From NCBI RefSeq assembly GCF_000247695.1, contig NW_004624747.1, positions 6,533,461 through 6,597,460 of the forward strand: 64,000 bases of DNA. The letters run 5' to 3'. The notes under the pieces are model-generated. The model had not been told where the DNA came from and ran no database searches. It worked only from the letters and a program-made list of their open reading frames with translations. The position numbers and the translations under genes are program-made. This document shows positions 23,565 to 34,419 of the stretch, one piece after another (within the stretch, counting starts at the first letter, position 1; each line of letters opens with the position of its first letter). The DNA is from Heterocephalus glaber (lineage: Eukaryota > Chordata > Mammalia > Rodentia > Bathyergidae).

Positions 23565-25404
23565 TCCCACCCCATCCTCAGTTTCTTCATCTGTATAATA
23601 AAGTGAATATGCAACCCTAACTTCACAGAGGGGTAGGGTGCATCTAATGATAGGTGAGAAAATGCTTTGTAAACTCTAAAGTGCAGGCCCTCATTGAGCC
23701 CTTGGACTTGTATATGTAGTAGGGTAGCTGTTGGCAATTATCCTCTTAGATCGGAGGGCCCTATGTTCTGTTGGATTCCTGAGAGCAGGGATGGGGAAAG
23801 GCTCGGCTGGGAATCTGGGCAGCCCACGTGCTCCACCTCATACCTAAGGTCACACGGCCTCTGTACCTATGTGTCCTATGGGCCTGAGACTCAGGTTGCC
23901 CACGAGGGAACAATCTGTTTGTCCACTCTGCTCACCCCATTCTCATCATCAGCCGAGAGGTGGCCTAGAACTCAGCTGTCTAAATCGTCCCTTCCGCATT
24001 CTCTAGGGGAGAGTGACCCTATCACGGGCAAAAAAGGCACCAGGGATCTAAGATTCATTCTGCTTCACATCTCCCTCCACCCCAGGATGGTCAGGCTGGG
24101 TCCCAAGAGACACAAAATTCACCCAGCATTTCTACCCCTGCTCTCTGGTTCTTTTGGGAGATAGAATGACATCCACCACTTACTCTTCTTGCAATTTCAC
24201 AGAAAAGAGAGCTGAGCTCACAGAACGGGTCCCAGGCTGGATTGAGCAGTGATAGAGCCGGACAAGGGCCCTGGCTGGCCCTTCCCAGTCAGCAGGCCAC
24301 CTCCCTTCCTCTACAGATTGTTTTGCCTCTCATTTGGAGGGTGGCCCAATAACCAGTTAGTGGTCTATTGTTCTTTCTGGCCTGGGTGAGACCCTCTCCC
24401 TGGTAGAAAATTCCAGACACCTGGACCATCTATCCAGCCCCACAGATGGCCACCATCCCCGTCATTCCCTCCCTTTCTGTGCTTTGGCATTTGTTTTGTT
24501 TTCCTATAGTCTCTTACCAAAGGTTTCTTTAGAAAAGCTTTACCCTTGTTTTCCCTTGGTGATGGAAAGGATACCCCCACCCCTGGGTACTGCAAGGGCC
24601 TACTGGCAGGTATGGCCTCAGAGAGCTGGAGGGCAAGACCTGGGGCCACTCCAGGTCTCTGTCTGTGACTACCCAATTTGAACCTTACTTGCTCCCCCAA
24701 AGAAAGGGTCCCAGGAAGCTGGGAAGAAGGTTGCTATGAAAATTATGCTCCCAAGTGTAAGGCAGGACTGCAGCAGGGCCACTATGAGCTGCTCAGGCCC
24801 AGGAAAGACTGACTGAGAAGTCATCAAGGTGGCAGGTCAACTCTGGCCTGTGTAAGTGCAGGAAGGACTTTCTCCTTCTTGCCCTGGAGTCTTTTAGGCC
24901 TATCCTTCTTAAGTCCTTCTGGGTGGTCAATGACCATTTCTGGATAATAGAGACCTCTGCAGCTGGTATCTTCCAAGTCCCTAAAGTTCCACATGGAGGA
25001 AAGAACATGAGATTCGGAATTGAAGAGGTGGCTCTAATTGTTCCTAAATACTTCAGATGGCCCTGAGCATTTGGTTTCATCTCTCTGAGCCTCAGTTTCT
25101 TCCTCTGTTAAATGGGAATAAGTCAGTGGGGTTACTGTGCGAATTTAGTGAGCAGCCAAACAACACCCCTCCCCATAGATGAGTGATTCATCCCCTTCCT
25201 TGGTGGCATCCCATTACCTAGACATCATCCACTTTCTGCCTGGCCAAAATTCCACTCACCCACCCTGTCAGTGCCAGAACCCTTGGCCAATGGAGGCTCC
25301 CCACTTTTCCCACCCTCCTGCCCTTTATCCAGCTGAGTCCCACCCAGGTGGGCAACCAGGACAAGGCCAGTCCCTACCCCTCCTGTCTCCCCACATGAAT
25401 ACAC
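23565..25404. other. Immediate 3' flank of LIF, no other gene seen
   Basis: SINE-free sequence between the last microsatellite and the LIF polyadenylation region. A MIR-like patch lies near 25070-25150 ('tctctgagcctcagtttctt'). Confidence 0.55.
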
Positions 25405-25426
25405 TCCAAAGTACTTGCCAAGATTC

Positions 25427-25432
25427 TTTATT
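25427..25432 (-). terminator. LIF: LIF polyadenylation signal AATAAA
   Basis: A canonical hexamer on the minus strand ('actaataaagaatcttgg') lies at the end of an AU-rich tract, at the distance expected for the LIF 3' end. Confidence 0.75.
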
Positions 25433-25459
25433 AGTTTCTCTTTTTTCTTAAAAAAGTAT

Positions 25460-25510
25460 TCCTTTAGTATAAAAAATAAATATTTTAAATATGACATTGA
25501 ATAAATAAAA
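25460..25510 (-). promoter_or_regulatory. LIF: AU-rich element cluster in LIF 3'UTR
   Basis: The minus strand carries several ATTTA pentamers within 50 bases, including 'tttatttattc' and 'aatatttatttttt'. This is a class of element bound by TTP/HuR-type proteins. Function is inferred from the family. Confidence 0.65.
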
Positions 25511-28500
25511 ATAATCTGTCTTTATGAAACATTCCCACAGGGTACATTCATCAAAGAGGAATTTATCAGCCAAGGCCAAGTCCTTTCCAGTGGAAAGGAA
25601 GGAGGGAAACATCTAAGGCCCCACAGTAGGCCCACTGAGCTAGCAGTGCAAATGGGAGATGGAGCCCAGGTACCAGGGCCAGGTATGGGGGCTCTAGATT
25701 ATTCTGACATAGGAACATCTGTACTATCTGAAAGGAAATTGCTACCTCGCTAGATTCTGAGGCTCCAACCCCATTCACTAAGTCTGCTCTGGAGACCTGG
25801 CAAAGCAGGGCTGAACTGACTTAATTAGGGTTGGGGATAAGAAAGAGGATGAGGAGAGCCAAGTAAACTAGCAGTGCCTTTGTGGTTTAAATTTTTAAAT
25901 AATAAATAAGGACCCCTATACTTCTTTTTTGATAAACTGCAAAATGACTGTCTAGCCCATCCTCTGCAGAAGATCCATCCTTTATCCTCTAGCCCAGGCA
26001 CATGACCCACCATGCCAGGTGGGAGTTAATACCAATAGGCAAAAACATGGAAATGTACTGCTCGCAAAGCTGTTCACATAAAGGCTCCATAATTCAGTGA
26101 TACTGTGCAAAGTGGGCGCCGATCTGCCGGAATTAGATCTAGAAAGAACACTGAGGATTGAGTCCTTCAGGCAGAGTCCAGGCTGGACAGAGAGGTCAGG
26201 GAGCCAGGGGTTGTGCAGGGAAGGAGAAGATTCTGTTGGTCCTGAGCCTTTTGAGGCTGCCAGGTGGGTCCAGGCCAGGGAATCCATGTCCACAGGGAGA
26301 TGGGATGATGGCAAGCTGAGCTGGCCCCAGGCTACGGAATCATCCATCCTGGATTCCAGACAAGCTGTCTTTCTTTTTGCTTGGCTCAGAAAGTGCAGCC
26401 ATTCCCAAGACATGCCGAAAGGAGCAGAAGAATAGAAGAGTGGCAGGCTGTGATCTTGGGACAGGGGTGTGACCCAAATTGAAACAGCATTAGAAGAGGC
26501 ACAACTGTTATGACCCCCTTGGCCACATGCGCAACATCTTAGTCACACTGTTGGGACGCACAATTCCTAACCTTCCTTATCTCAGACCTCGGGGCCCACC
26601 CACTGGCTGCCCACCTGCCATCCAGGTAAAGTGCTTAGAGAATAAGAGAAAAAGGTACAAAGTGAGTGTGAAGTACCATCTTCAGTACCGTAATCTTGTG
26701 CCTGAACTACTAGGACTGCCGCCTGCTCAAGGTTTGAGAAGCAGCCAGAATGCTGCTCTCAGCAGCTGCCCTGGTTTGGCTGCCTCCCTCCCTCTCTTGC
26801 TCCCAGACCGAGGGCGTTTCTCTGCTCTTCTGGCCCCGGCGTAAAGGAAGAGATCAGATCGGGTTCCCTGCCTGGGAGCCCAGACATGGGTGGGAGTGGG
26901 AAGGAGGCACTGTAGCAGGGACCACAGCTTCCTGGTCTGCTTCCCAAGCATCTCAGGTCTCACTTTCCCTGCTCCAGAGCACAGGGGCAGCTCCTCAGTC
27001 CGCACACTGCCCCAACATCCTGCACACACACTTGGTGGGTGTTTAAGCCACCCGAGGAGCTTCTCCACCATGCAAGAGTGTGCAGGGTCTTGGGTCAGGC
27101 TCATTCCCATTGTGTGATAAAGAAGACATGGGAGCAGCCTTGCCCACTCCCCCAGGGCCATTCATTTCCACTGTGAATGGTGCCAACACAGCACAATTCC
27201 AGGGGATGCTAAAGAGCACGGTGGGAAAGAGAGCTCCTTCCCCTCCACAAACTGGTCCAGCCCCTGCTGCCTGTCCCTGACACCCCCAAGTCTAGAGAGA
27301 AGGGAGCAGGAACTCTAGCCAGATGTCTCAGACTCTGACCCCCTCTGAGCTTCACCTGTAAGGCTAATTCCACTTGTAACATGTCAGCTTCTAGACCAGG
27401 CCCTGCCAAGAGGCTCAGCTCTGGTTCCCTGCTGGGTAGGAAGCAGGGGAAGGGATTAACTTTACCATTTAAAGCACCAATAAGTTAACATAAATAGGAC
27501 ATCATAATAAATAGATAATCACGGTGGGCCAGACACACAGCAAGCTTGGATCTCAGGCTTCTCTGAGACTCTGACCTCAAGTTCTGTGGGCCTTTGCTCT
27601 AGGGACTCAAAACAGGTTCTGGTCCCCGTCAAGTACCTTTGTGTGACTTCACAGGGCCTCTACAGGCCTCCAATGTGAGCTGCTACTCTGAGCTACTTGT
27701 CCCCTTCCTGTCCCCAAGAGGAAGATTCTAGGACCCCTCTGGACCTCCTCACCTGTCTCTGCAACCTGCCCCTACCCACTTCCATGTACCCGATTCCAGA
27801 CCCAGCCACCAGAGATCCTGGCCATGCCAGGCTGTAGGAAAAAAAGGTGCAGAGAAGAGGAAGAGGAGCCCATCAAGGCTTTGGGGGCCTCTCTTCCTTC
27901 CAGCATCTTCTTTCCCAGGCTTGAAGGTGGCCTCTCTGCCTCCCCAAGAGCCTGAATACCAGTGCCCAGCTGGAACCTTCTACCTGACAATACCTAGGCC
28001 TAAGCTTTCTGATCATGTTCAAAAGAAGACAGCATCCTACCCCTTCTCTATCTTCTACCCACTAAATTTGTAAGGGACAAGGAGTTCTTCAAGACCTCAG
28101 TCCCTCTGGCCTGTCCATGTCCCAACTAAGCCTTCCAAAGTCTACCTAAGGAAAGGCAAAGCCACAAATGGCCGTCATTCCACTGGGAGCTGGTGACACC
28201 CTTCACGGCCTCACTGTCAGGGGCTGCTCTAGACAACTTGTTCCATTTGAGCAAGGTCTGAGGGGACAAGTGGAAGCAGAAATGCTCCCTACATGTCACT
28301 CCCCAGTGTGACACCCTGGTTACTGTCTCCCAGAGGAAGGGTGCCTCCTTCTGGGCAGTGCTGTATATAGGCCCTGACAAGCTGGGAACCCCTTGGGGGC
28401 TGCCAGCAGCCCCCAGTTGGGATAAATGATGCCCATCAATGATGCCCAGCCATACTGTGAGAATCTCCCACATCTGGATCCTGCTCCTGAGATCCCTCAG

Positions 28501-28520
28501 TCCGTGACACACTTCAAGAC

Positions 28521-28931
28521 CTAAAAGGACTGAGTCACTACGCCAATGACTTGCTTGTACTTCCCCAGCAGTTGACATCCCAGCTTCTTCTTCTGGAAGA
28601 CATCCTTGCCTGAAGTGTCGGGGCCATAGGCCACGTCCACATGTGCCACGTGGTACTTGTTGCACAGACGGCAGTGTACATTGCTGAGGACCCCCCGCAT
28701 AACATCTGCAGTGGCACTGAGCTTGCTATGAAGGCTGAGTGCATTGGGGTTCAGGAGCTTCTGGTCCTGAGTGATGTTGCCCAAGGAAGCACCAAGGTAG
28801 GCGATGATGCGATACAGCTCCACCAGCTTGGCCTTCTCCGTGCCATTGGCATGGAAAGCCGGGAAGTCCGTCACATTGGGAGCGCACAACTTGTCCAGGT
28901 TGCTGGGGAATGGATCCCCCTGGGCTGTGTA
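28521..28931 (-). CDS. LIF: LIF coding exon 3
   Basis: Encodes residues 65-200, from YTAQGDPFP to QSF followed by TAG. The acceptor reads 'ctcctcag' before TACACAGCC. It carries helices B-D, four of the six conserved cysteines, and the FxxK receptor-binding pair. Confidence 0.97.
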   Translation of the reverse strand, partial: YTAQGDPFPSNLDKLCAPNVTDFPAFHANGTEKAKLVELYRIIAYLGASLGNITQDQKLLNPNALSLHSKLSATADVMRGVLSNVHCRLCNKYHVAHVDVAYGPDTSGKDVFQKKKLGCQLLGKYKQVIGVVTQSF

Positions 28932-31526
28932 CTGAGGAGCAGAAGAGCAGAGGGCAGGGGGAGTCAAGGGTTGGAATCCAGCCCTGCTACCAGCCTCCAG
29001 CCAAGCTTGAAAGCTTCTGTTTCCCCACCTATAGCATGGGGACCCAACTCCTTCCCCTGCAGGTATCCAGAATTGTCATGAGAGCTGGAAGTAATCACAA
29101 ACGTAATCAAACTTGCTAGTGATCAAGGCCTAGACCAGCCATGGGGAACCTTTTAGAGCTTTCAATGATAATGAACAGCCAGCTGCGGCACGTGTGCCAT
29201 AGGTTCGCTGTCACTGGCCTAGACCGTGTAAACAGTTGTCATCATCATCACCATGACCATACCGGGAAGGAAAGGAAAATGTGGCATCTCACTGGTGACT
29301 CCTCAGCGGGTACACCACACACACTTACTCTTTCACTTACCACACCCACACGCTCCCTCTTCCTGGGCGTCCCTCCAGGCACCCACAGCCCCGCTTTTCT
29401 CCTTGTCCACTCACTGCCTTATTCCCCTTGATCTATCACAAGACTAGAAGCACCAGGGTCCTCCTCATCCCACCTCTGCCCTTCACTGGCCAGCCACCTT
29501 GAGAAAGTGGCTTCCAGTCTCAGAACCTGGGGACATGAGGAGGAAGGGCTGGGAATCTGGATGTCAGTTAACCAAACCTATTCTCACTGCCTCCTTCCAG
29601 CTCCAAAAGGGTCCCCTTCAGACAAGGCCAGCTACCCATATTTGTAAGTCCCTCCCTCCAGGTATCCTGCAGGGTAACTTACATAGAGAATAAAGAGGGC
29701 ATTGGCGCTGCTATTGAGCTGTGCCAGTTGGTTCCTGATCTGGCTCATGACGCTGCTGTGACATTGGTGACGCGTGGCACAGGTGGCGTTGACAGAGGGA
29801 AGAGGGCTTCCTGCACCATATTTCCAGTGCAGAACCAGCAGCAGGGGCATGACTCCTGGGAACAGGAAAGGGAGCGATGAGCATGATGGGTGGCTTGGGC
29901 TGCATAGCACCCTGGATGGGAATCGGCCAAGGGGCTCACAGGACAGGATTCCCATTCTGCCCTCTACCTCATCCTCTGGCTCCTCTGGCCATTTCTAGTT
30001 TTCCTCTCATCTTTTTCTCTGTCTCCCTATCTCCAGATCTCTAGCTCTGCTTCTCTCTGCCTTCCCATCTCTCCCTACTCTCTCCTCGGTTGAGTGACTG
30101 GGCAAGAATGCAAGAAGGAGCCCTTCCACCAGCTGGAAGCTGGGCCCAGAGCAACTGTCCAGCCTTCCTTCAGGAAGGTGAAGGCTCCAAGCGTCCTGCC
30201 CTCTGTCCAGGAGGCATCATTTTCCAGGGGAGAGGAGATCCCTGTCCTCCCACCTCCCAGGATGGTCCAGATGCCTAAGCCCTGCCTCACACTCACTGGC
30301 CCATTTCAGGCCAAACCTCCCAAAGGACTCCCTGGGGACAAGGTTTGGGAGCTTCTGTTGCCCCTCTTATCTAAGCTGCCACTTGATTCTGGCTTCATGA
30401 GCCAATTGCCCCTAATTCTGCTATCCTCAGCCCGTCTCTGTCCTTCCCAGTGTGGCCACTTCCCTATCCAGGACCCTCAACTCCACCCCCAATTCTGCAA
30501 GTCCCTCTTTCCAGCCCCAAATCTTCCATCCTTTGGGGTGGGGCCCCACCCCCTCCCCAGAATCCATTCACTCTCCCCCCCGGGTCTATTGTCTCTGGTC
30601 CCAGGCCCTGGGTTAGGGCAAGGACCACCTGGCTTTGGGAACGGAGAGAAAATGGTGCAACCAGGAAAGAGGAAAGGGAAAAGGTCGCAGGCAGCTGGGG
30701 CCGGGAGGGTGGAAAGTGAAAGGTGCCAGGAGAGCTGGGAGCTGTCCGGGCCTGTCCCGCTCACCCCTCCCCCCAGGCGCCGGAAACCCCTTCACCGCAG
30801 GCACCCCAGGCCTGCCTTTCCAGGACCCAGCAGAAGGCGCCTGAGGGTCCTGGGGACTGAGAGCAGCGGACCAGAGAGGCTGGAGACCTCCGGCAAAATC
30901 CCCCTACGGGGACAGGAGCCTCAAGTTCACTTCCTCTGGGTCTCCTTCGCCTCCAAGCATCCCCAGGCCGTGTGAAGGTGCCAGAATGGCTCGGGGAGAG
31001 GGCCCGCACCCCCATCTCACCTAGCGCAGACCTCACGCTTTCCAGGCACTAGCAGTTGGAGGCAGCACCTGCTCCCGTCCCGAGCCGGAGTTTGCGAGCT
31101 GCTCAGCGGCCCGCGCCCCTCCCAGGGAGCAGCCCGGGACGCAGTTGGAAAAGAGAAAGCGGAAAGAAAGAAAGAAAAAGAAAAGAGGGAGGGTGAATCC
31201 TGGAGAAAGCGGAGAAGCAACAGCAGCGCGGGAGAGTGGTGGAGCGAAGAGGAGGAAGGCTGTTCGGCCCCCTCCCTCGCCTCCAACCTGCAGCCCGGCG
31301 GGCTGGGCGCACGGAGCCCGGACCATGTGCCGCGCTCGCTCCCGGTCGCCTCCCAGCGCCTCCGGCGGGCCGGGCGGGCTGCTCGGGCGCCCCAAGTGTC
31401 CGAGCGTCTGCGGCGGGAGGCGTCCCGCGGGTGCTTGCCAAGCGCCCCAAGCTGCCGCCGCTCCCGCCGCAGGGACGCGGAAGCTGGCACGGGCCAGTTG
31501 GATTTACCTGCTGCCAAGACCTTCAT
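28521..31526 (-). CDS. LIF: Leukemia inhibitory factor, complete CDS (three exons)
   Basis: LIF is a secreted IL-6-family cytokine that signals through LIFR/gp130 to JAK-STAT3, with roles in embryo implantation and stem-cell maintenance. Joining 31526-31508, 29855-29683 and 28931-28521 gives 603 nt, or 200 aa plus stop. Introns are GT-AG, phase 1 and then phase 0. Residues 1-22 form the signal peptide (LLLVLHW core). The mature chain starts at about Ser23. The six cysteines of the family's three disulfides are present (32, 38, 80, 151, 154, 183). The receptor-site pair Phe176/Lys179 in DVFQKK is kept. Potential N-glycosylation sites are Asn29, 54, 83, 93 and 116. Compared with human (202 aa) it lacks two residues after SPLP, has Met at position 9 for Val, and has Ser136 where human has a sixth glycosylated Asn. 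The start is the exon-1 ATG that gives the conserved MKVLAAG. Confidence 0.97.
29136..29216 (+). mobile_element. Short hAT-like MITE in LIF intron 2
   Basis: An 81-bp element with imperfect terminal inverted repeats: CAGCCATGGGGAACCT on the left, and CAGTGACAGCGAACCT as the reverse complement of the right end. It is flanked by an exact 8-bp duplication, gcctagac, at 29128-29135 and 29217-29224. Eight-base duplications and CAG-type termini fit the hAT superfamily. It has no coding capacity. The family name is not assigned. Confidence 0.78.
29683..29855 (-). CDS. LIF: LIF coding exon 2
   Basis: 173 nt, from acceptor 'ttcccag' to donor 'gtaagt'. It completes Gly7 and encodes [10 protein letters not shown] through NALFILY64. 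It holds most of the signal peptide, two conserved cysteines and the sites Asn29 and Asn54. An in-frame ATG (Met9) lies near its 5' edge. Confidence 0.96.
29856..31507 (-). other. LIF: LIF intron 1
   Basis: 1.65 kb between donor 'gtaaat' at 31507 and the acceptor at 29856. The promoter-proximal part is CpG-rich. Alternative first exons of LIF are known from this region in mouse; I could not identify one here. A CTCF-like motif sits at 30827-30840. The long plus-strand open frame 30094-30975 is a compositional artefact. Confidence 0.85.
31010..31505. promoter_or_regulatory. LIF: CpG island at LIF exon 1/intron 1
   Basis: Dense CpG dinucleotides ('cgctcgctcccggtcgcctc', 'ggcgggaggcgtcccgcggg') contrast with the CpG-poor flanks. 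The island begins just inside intron 1 and extends about 0.5 kb into the gene. Confidence 0.8.
31508..31526 (-). CDS. LIF: LIF coding exon 1 (secreted form)
   Basis: Nineteen coding bases give MKVLAA and the first base of Gly7, followed by the donor 'gtaaatc'. This is the conserved start of the diffusible LIF isoform. The 5'UTR predicted from the TATA box is about 60 nt. Confidence 0.95.
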
Positions 31527-31613
31527 TATGGACTGGACTCCAGAGGGCCTTGGAGGAGACCTGAGATGCCGGCCGTTTTCAGAGGTTCATGCTCAAACGG
31601 GGAATTTGCCTGA

Positions 31614-31621
31614 TTTATATA
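31614..31621 (-). promoter_or_regulatory. LIF: LIF TATA box
   Basis: TATATAAA on the minus strand lies 88-95 bases upstream of the ATG. That predicts transcription start near 31585-31590 and a short 5'UTR, as known for LIF. A second TATA-like stretch (aaatata) lies about 35-40 bases further upstream, around 31654-31660. Confidence 0.8.
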
Positions 31622-31662
31622 CTGGAGCCTGTGTTGTAAGACAGAGAAACAGCTATATTTAG

Positions 31663-31675
31663 CCGGGATCCCCGG
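31663..31675. promoter_or_regulatory. LIF: Near-palindromic GGGGATCCC site in LIF promoter
   Basis: The plus strand reads ccgggatccccgg. The minus-strand core GGGGATCCC resembles a symmetric NF-kB-type site, about 80 bases upstream of the predicted start. The match is partial and function is unproven. Confidence 0.35.
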
Positions 31676-31790
31676 TCCAGGAAGTTGCTTGAGGTGCATC
31701 ATAGGAAATTATGAATGGAAGAAAAGTGAGAGTGAAGGGGGGTGGGACAAGTGAGGGAGGAGGGTGGGGAGGGCAGATTTTTTTTCCCTC

Positions 31791-31799
31791 TTCTAAGAA
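31791..31799. promoter_or_regulatory. LIF: STAT-type palindrome upstream of LIF
   Basis: TTCTAAGAA fits the TTCNNNGAA consensus exactly, about 200 bases upstream of the predicted LIF start. Such 9-mers also arise by chance. Confidence 0.35.
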
Positions 31800-33890
31800 T
31801 TTGATTGATAAAATTATAATGAAGTCGTCAACAGAACGAAGGCCCTGTGGTTTTCCTGAGAGGCTTGCCCTGGGTGGTGCTTGAGGATGGGCCTGGTGGG
31901 GACAGAGCTCCAGGCCCTCGGTGAGGGGTCCCTCTAATCAGGGGCAGCCCACATGGCCCTGACTCACCTAGGCTTGGGGAAGTGGCAAGACAGGAAAGGC
32001 AGGTGGAGACTGATGCCTGTGGTCCCTGATGGGGGGCTTTAGGGGTCAGCGGGAGGAGACAGACTGGGGCCTGGCTGAGAAGAAGGTTCCAGGAAGAGGG
32101 GCTGGGGCCTGGTTTGGACTTTAGACAGTAATAAAGCAGAACTGAGCATGGGCACTGGAAGCCACCTAAGAGCTGGCCTTCTCCAATGTGCCCATTGCCA
32201 CTGGGCAAAGAGGGGCTCCAAAGGGAACATGCCACCCAGGATCCCAGAGGGCCAGGCCCCGGACAGCCAGCAGTGCACCTGCTCTGCTGACCAGCTGAAC
32301 CTGTTAGGCTGCAGAGGGGCTAGGAAGATATGAGGGTGGCTGGGGCCTGTTTGGGGAGGACAGTCTGGGGAGGAGCTCCGAGAAAGGAGCTCAGCATTAC
32401 CCTTCTAAACGGGTCACCTGAAGCAGAGACCGAAGGATGTTTGGCAAAATCACACCCGGGCTTCTTCCTCGGGATGGCGAAGGATGGCTGGGGAAACAGA
32501 AATAGCAGGCATCCCAGACCCTCCGTGAGAATCCCTTGGAGCTCAGCCTCAGAAAATGATGGTGGCTTCCAAAAAGTGCTTCTGGAGTCCCTTGAGACAG
32601 TTCTGGTGTCCACCCTGGGCAAGTAGATTGGTGAATACTTGAGGGGCAGCAAGGAATGGTGGGGACCAGGGCAAAATGAGCAGAGGGACTCCTCCTCAAT
32701 GAAAAGCAGAATAAAGAAAAATAAGGCAATTGCGTTCTGGCCAGACAACATAATACATCTGGGGCCATGCTCTCCCTACAGGTACCAGGTGCCTCTGTAC
32801 CACGAGCTGTCTTCTTACCTTGGGGACACCACCCCAACTCTCCTGCCTGACCCTGGCCCAAGGTCCAGGATGGAGAATTGGTTTTTCAAGTCCAGGGGGT
32901 TCTTGCAGCCTTGCCTGACCCCTGGCCACCTCTTACCCATTCTCTATGCCCCCAGCTCCCGGCTCTTACCTCATCCCAGACCTGCCCAGCTCCTCCCCCA
33001 GTCTTGCCAAGATGAACCCTCATGTTGCTGCTCTCCCCTCCTTCACGCACTCCATGCCCTAGCCAGGCTCCTCCATGGCTTCCTGGCACAGCCCTCATGT
33101 GGAGTGATAAAATTGCCCATCCCAGCTGGTACTTCCCAGCAGGCAGGAGGAAGGAGAGCCAGTCTGGCACTCTCCCAACGCCTTGTCTCTTTCTTGGGGT
33201 GCCATGGAGGGCCCCATCTGGGGTCAGTGCACACCCCCAGGTTCAGCAGCCCCACCCCTCCCATGACCTGACCTGACCACTCAGAGTGCAGGAACTCTGG
33301 ATCAGCCTCTAGTCCCACCCCGGCCACTCCCCGGCCTGGCTCACTTAACCAGAGACCCCAAATCCACCTGACCAGAGCTGCATTGTCACCACCATCTAGC
33401 AATCCCTTGTCCCCCAGCCCCAGCCTCTCAGTAGGTGCTCTTATGCTCCTAGAAGCCATCATCTGTCCCCCTTTGTGCCAAGGCCCAGCCCTGCAGCCTT
33501 CTCAGGGGACTTCCAAGCCTTATACTGCCCCGTGGCTCCTCAGACCGCACTTTAGCCCTACAGTTCACCCCCAGTCATGGTTTAATCTCAGCCCTACCCA
33601 ACAGAAGTGGGGACAGGGTCTAGAAGACTGGTGCCAGAGCCATCAACTCCATCCCTGACTGGCTCTCTCCTGTGCCTCAGTTTTCCCTCTCACGATACCT
33701 GACTTAGTCCGTGTTCCCCAAGTGCTCTGGGCTCCTCGGAACCCCAGGCCCAGCCTCCCCCTCCTGTCCATGTCTGGGGACCGCCTGCGCTGGGCCTCTG
33801 GGGAGAAGCTGGACAAGGTCTTGGAGATGAGTGTCCGTGAAGAGCCTGCAACGTGGCTGTAGCTGGAGTTTGTTTTCTTCCCTCCCTCTC
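31800..33890. other. LIF upstream region, no gene seen
   Basis: SINE-free and moderately GC-rich. Several overlapping open frames have no recognised domain or splice context. This may include regulatory DNA of LIF. Confidence 0.5.
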
Positions 33891-33891
33891 T

Positions 33892-33897
33892 CTGCTG

Positions 33898-33933
<36 letters not shown>

Positions 33934-33950
33934 TGTGTGTGTGTGTGTGT
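33892..33950 (+). repeat. (CTG)10 plus (TG)n compound microsatellite
   Basis: Ten uninterrupted CTG units (33901-33930), preceded by interrupted CTG/CTC units and followed by about nine TG units. It lies about 2.3 kb upstream of the LIF start. Confidence 0.95.
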
Positions 33951-34327
33951 ACATGTGTTTTCCCCCTGCTCCCTCACGGAAGGCATCCTCCCTTGTTGGC
34001 TGTCTGCTTCCAAGGTCATGACCTGAACCCCACCCTGGAGTGGCAGCCCCAGCCTGGCCCCTTCCAGCTCTGACTTCATCCAAAGCCTGTCCAGCTCCTG
34101 CAGACTGGGCCTGCTATGGATTTGACCAGTCTCTGGATGAGTAGGATAGTCAAGGCCCACACAGGGACCCCTTCAGTCTGGGCAGGGACTGGGGTACTGT
34201 CCTGTCTCTGAGCAGTAAGCAGGTCAGCTTCTCCCATATGCCCTTTGGCTCATGTAGCCAACCAGCAGTCTTTTTCTGTTGATTTTCACTCAATATACTC
34301 AATTCTCTCCTAGAACATCATAGTTGC

Positions 34328-34416
34328 TTTTTTTTTCTTTTGGTACCAGGGATCGAACTCAGGTCCTTGTGCTCGCAAAGCAGGTGGCGGAACCACTGAG
34401 CTAAATCCCCGGCCCA
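34328..34416 (-). repeat. ID-like SINE, reverse orientation
   Basis: Poly-T, then 'ttggtaccagggatcgaact', then 'ccactgagctaaatccccgg', the exact reverse of the ID-like family. It is the only copy of this family on the minus strand in the window. Confidence 0.88.
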
Positions 34417-34419
34417 TAG

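Larger units (their letters stand above)
25410..28520 (-). other. LIF: LIF 3' untranslated region
   Basis: This runs from the stop codon to a predicted cleavage site 15-20 bases past the AATAAA signal at 25427-25432, about 3.1 kb. That is close to the long LIF 3'UTR known in other mammals. It contains AUUUA pentamers in at least three places on the minus strand: near 27491-27512, near 25888-25910, and a dense cluster at about 25460-25510 next to the poly(A) signal. Such AU-rich elements are known to make cytokine mRNAs short-lived. No SINE interrupts it. The 3' end is inferred from the signal, not from transcript data. Confidence 0.75.

Noticed and set aside
30094..30975. 293-codon open frame on the plus strand, antisense in LIF intron 1
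   Set aside because: It is proline- and arginine-rich, covers a GC-rich stretch where stops are rare, overlaps frames on the other strand, and shows no domain.
32639..33271. 210-codon open frame upstream of LIF
   Set aside because: No recognisable domain, no splice or promoter context, and it ends in GC-rich low-complexity sequence.
33643..34160. Minus-strand frames with polyglutamine or polyserine runs
   Set aside because: The runs are simply the CTG array read in different frames. No flanking coding sequence is recognisable.
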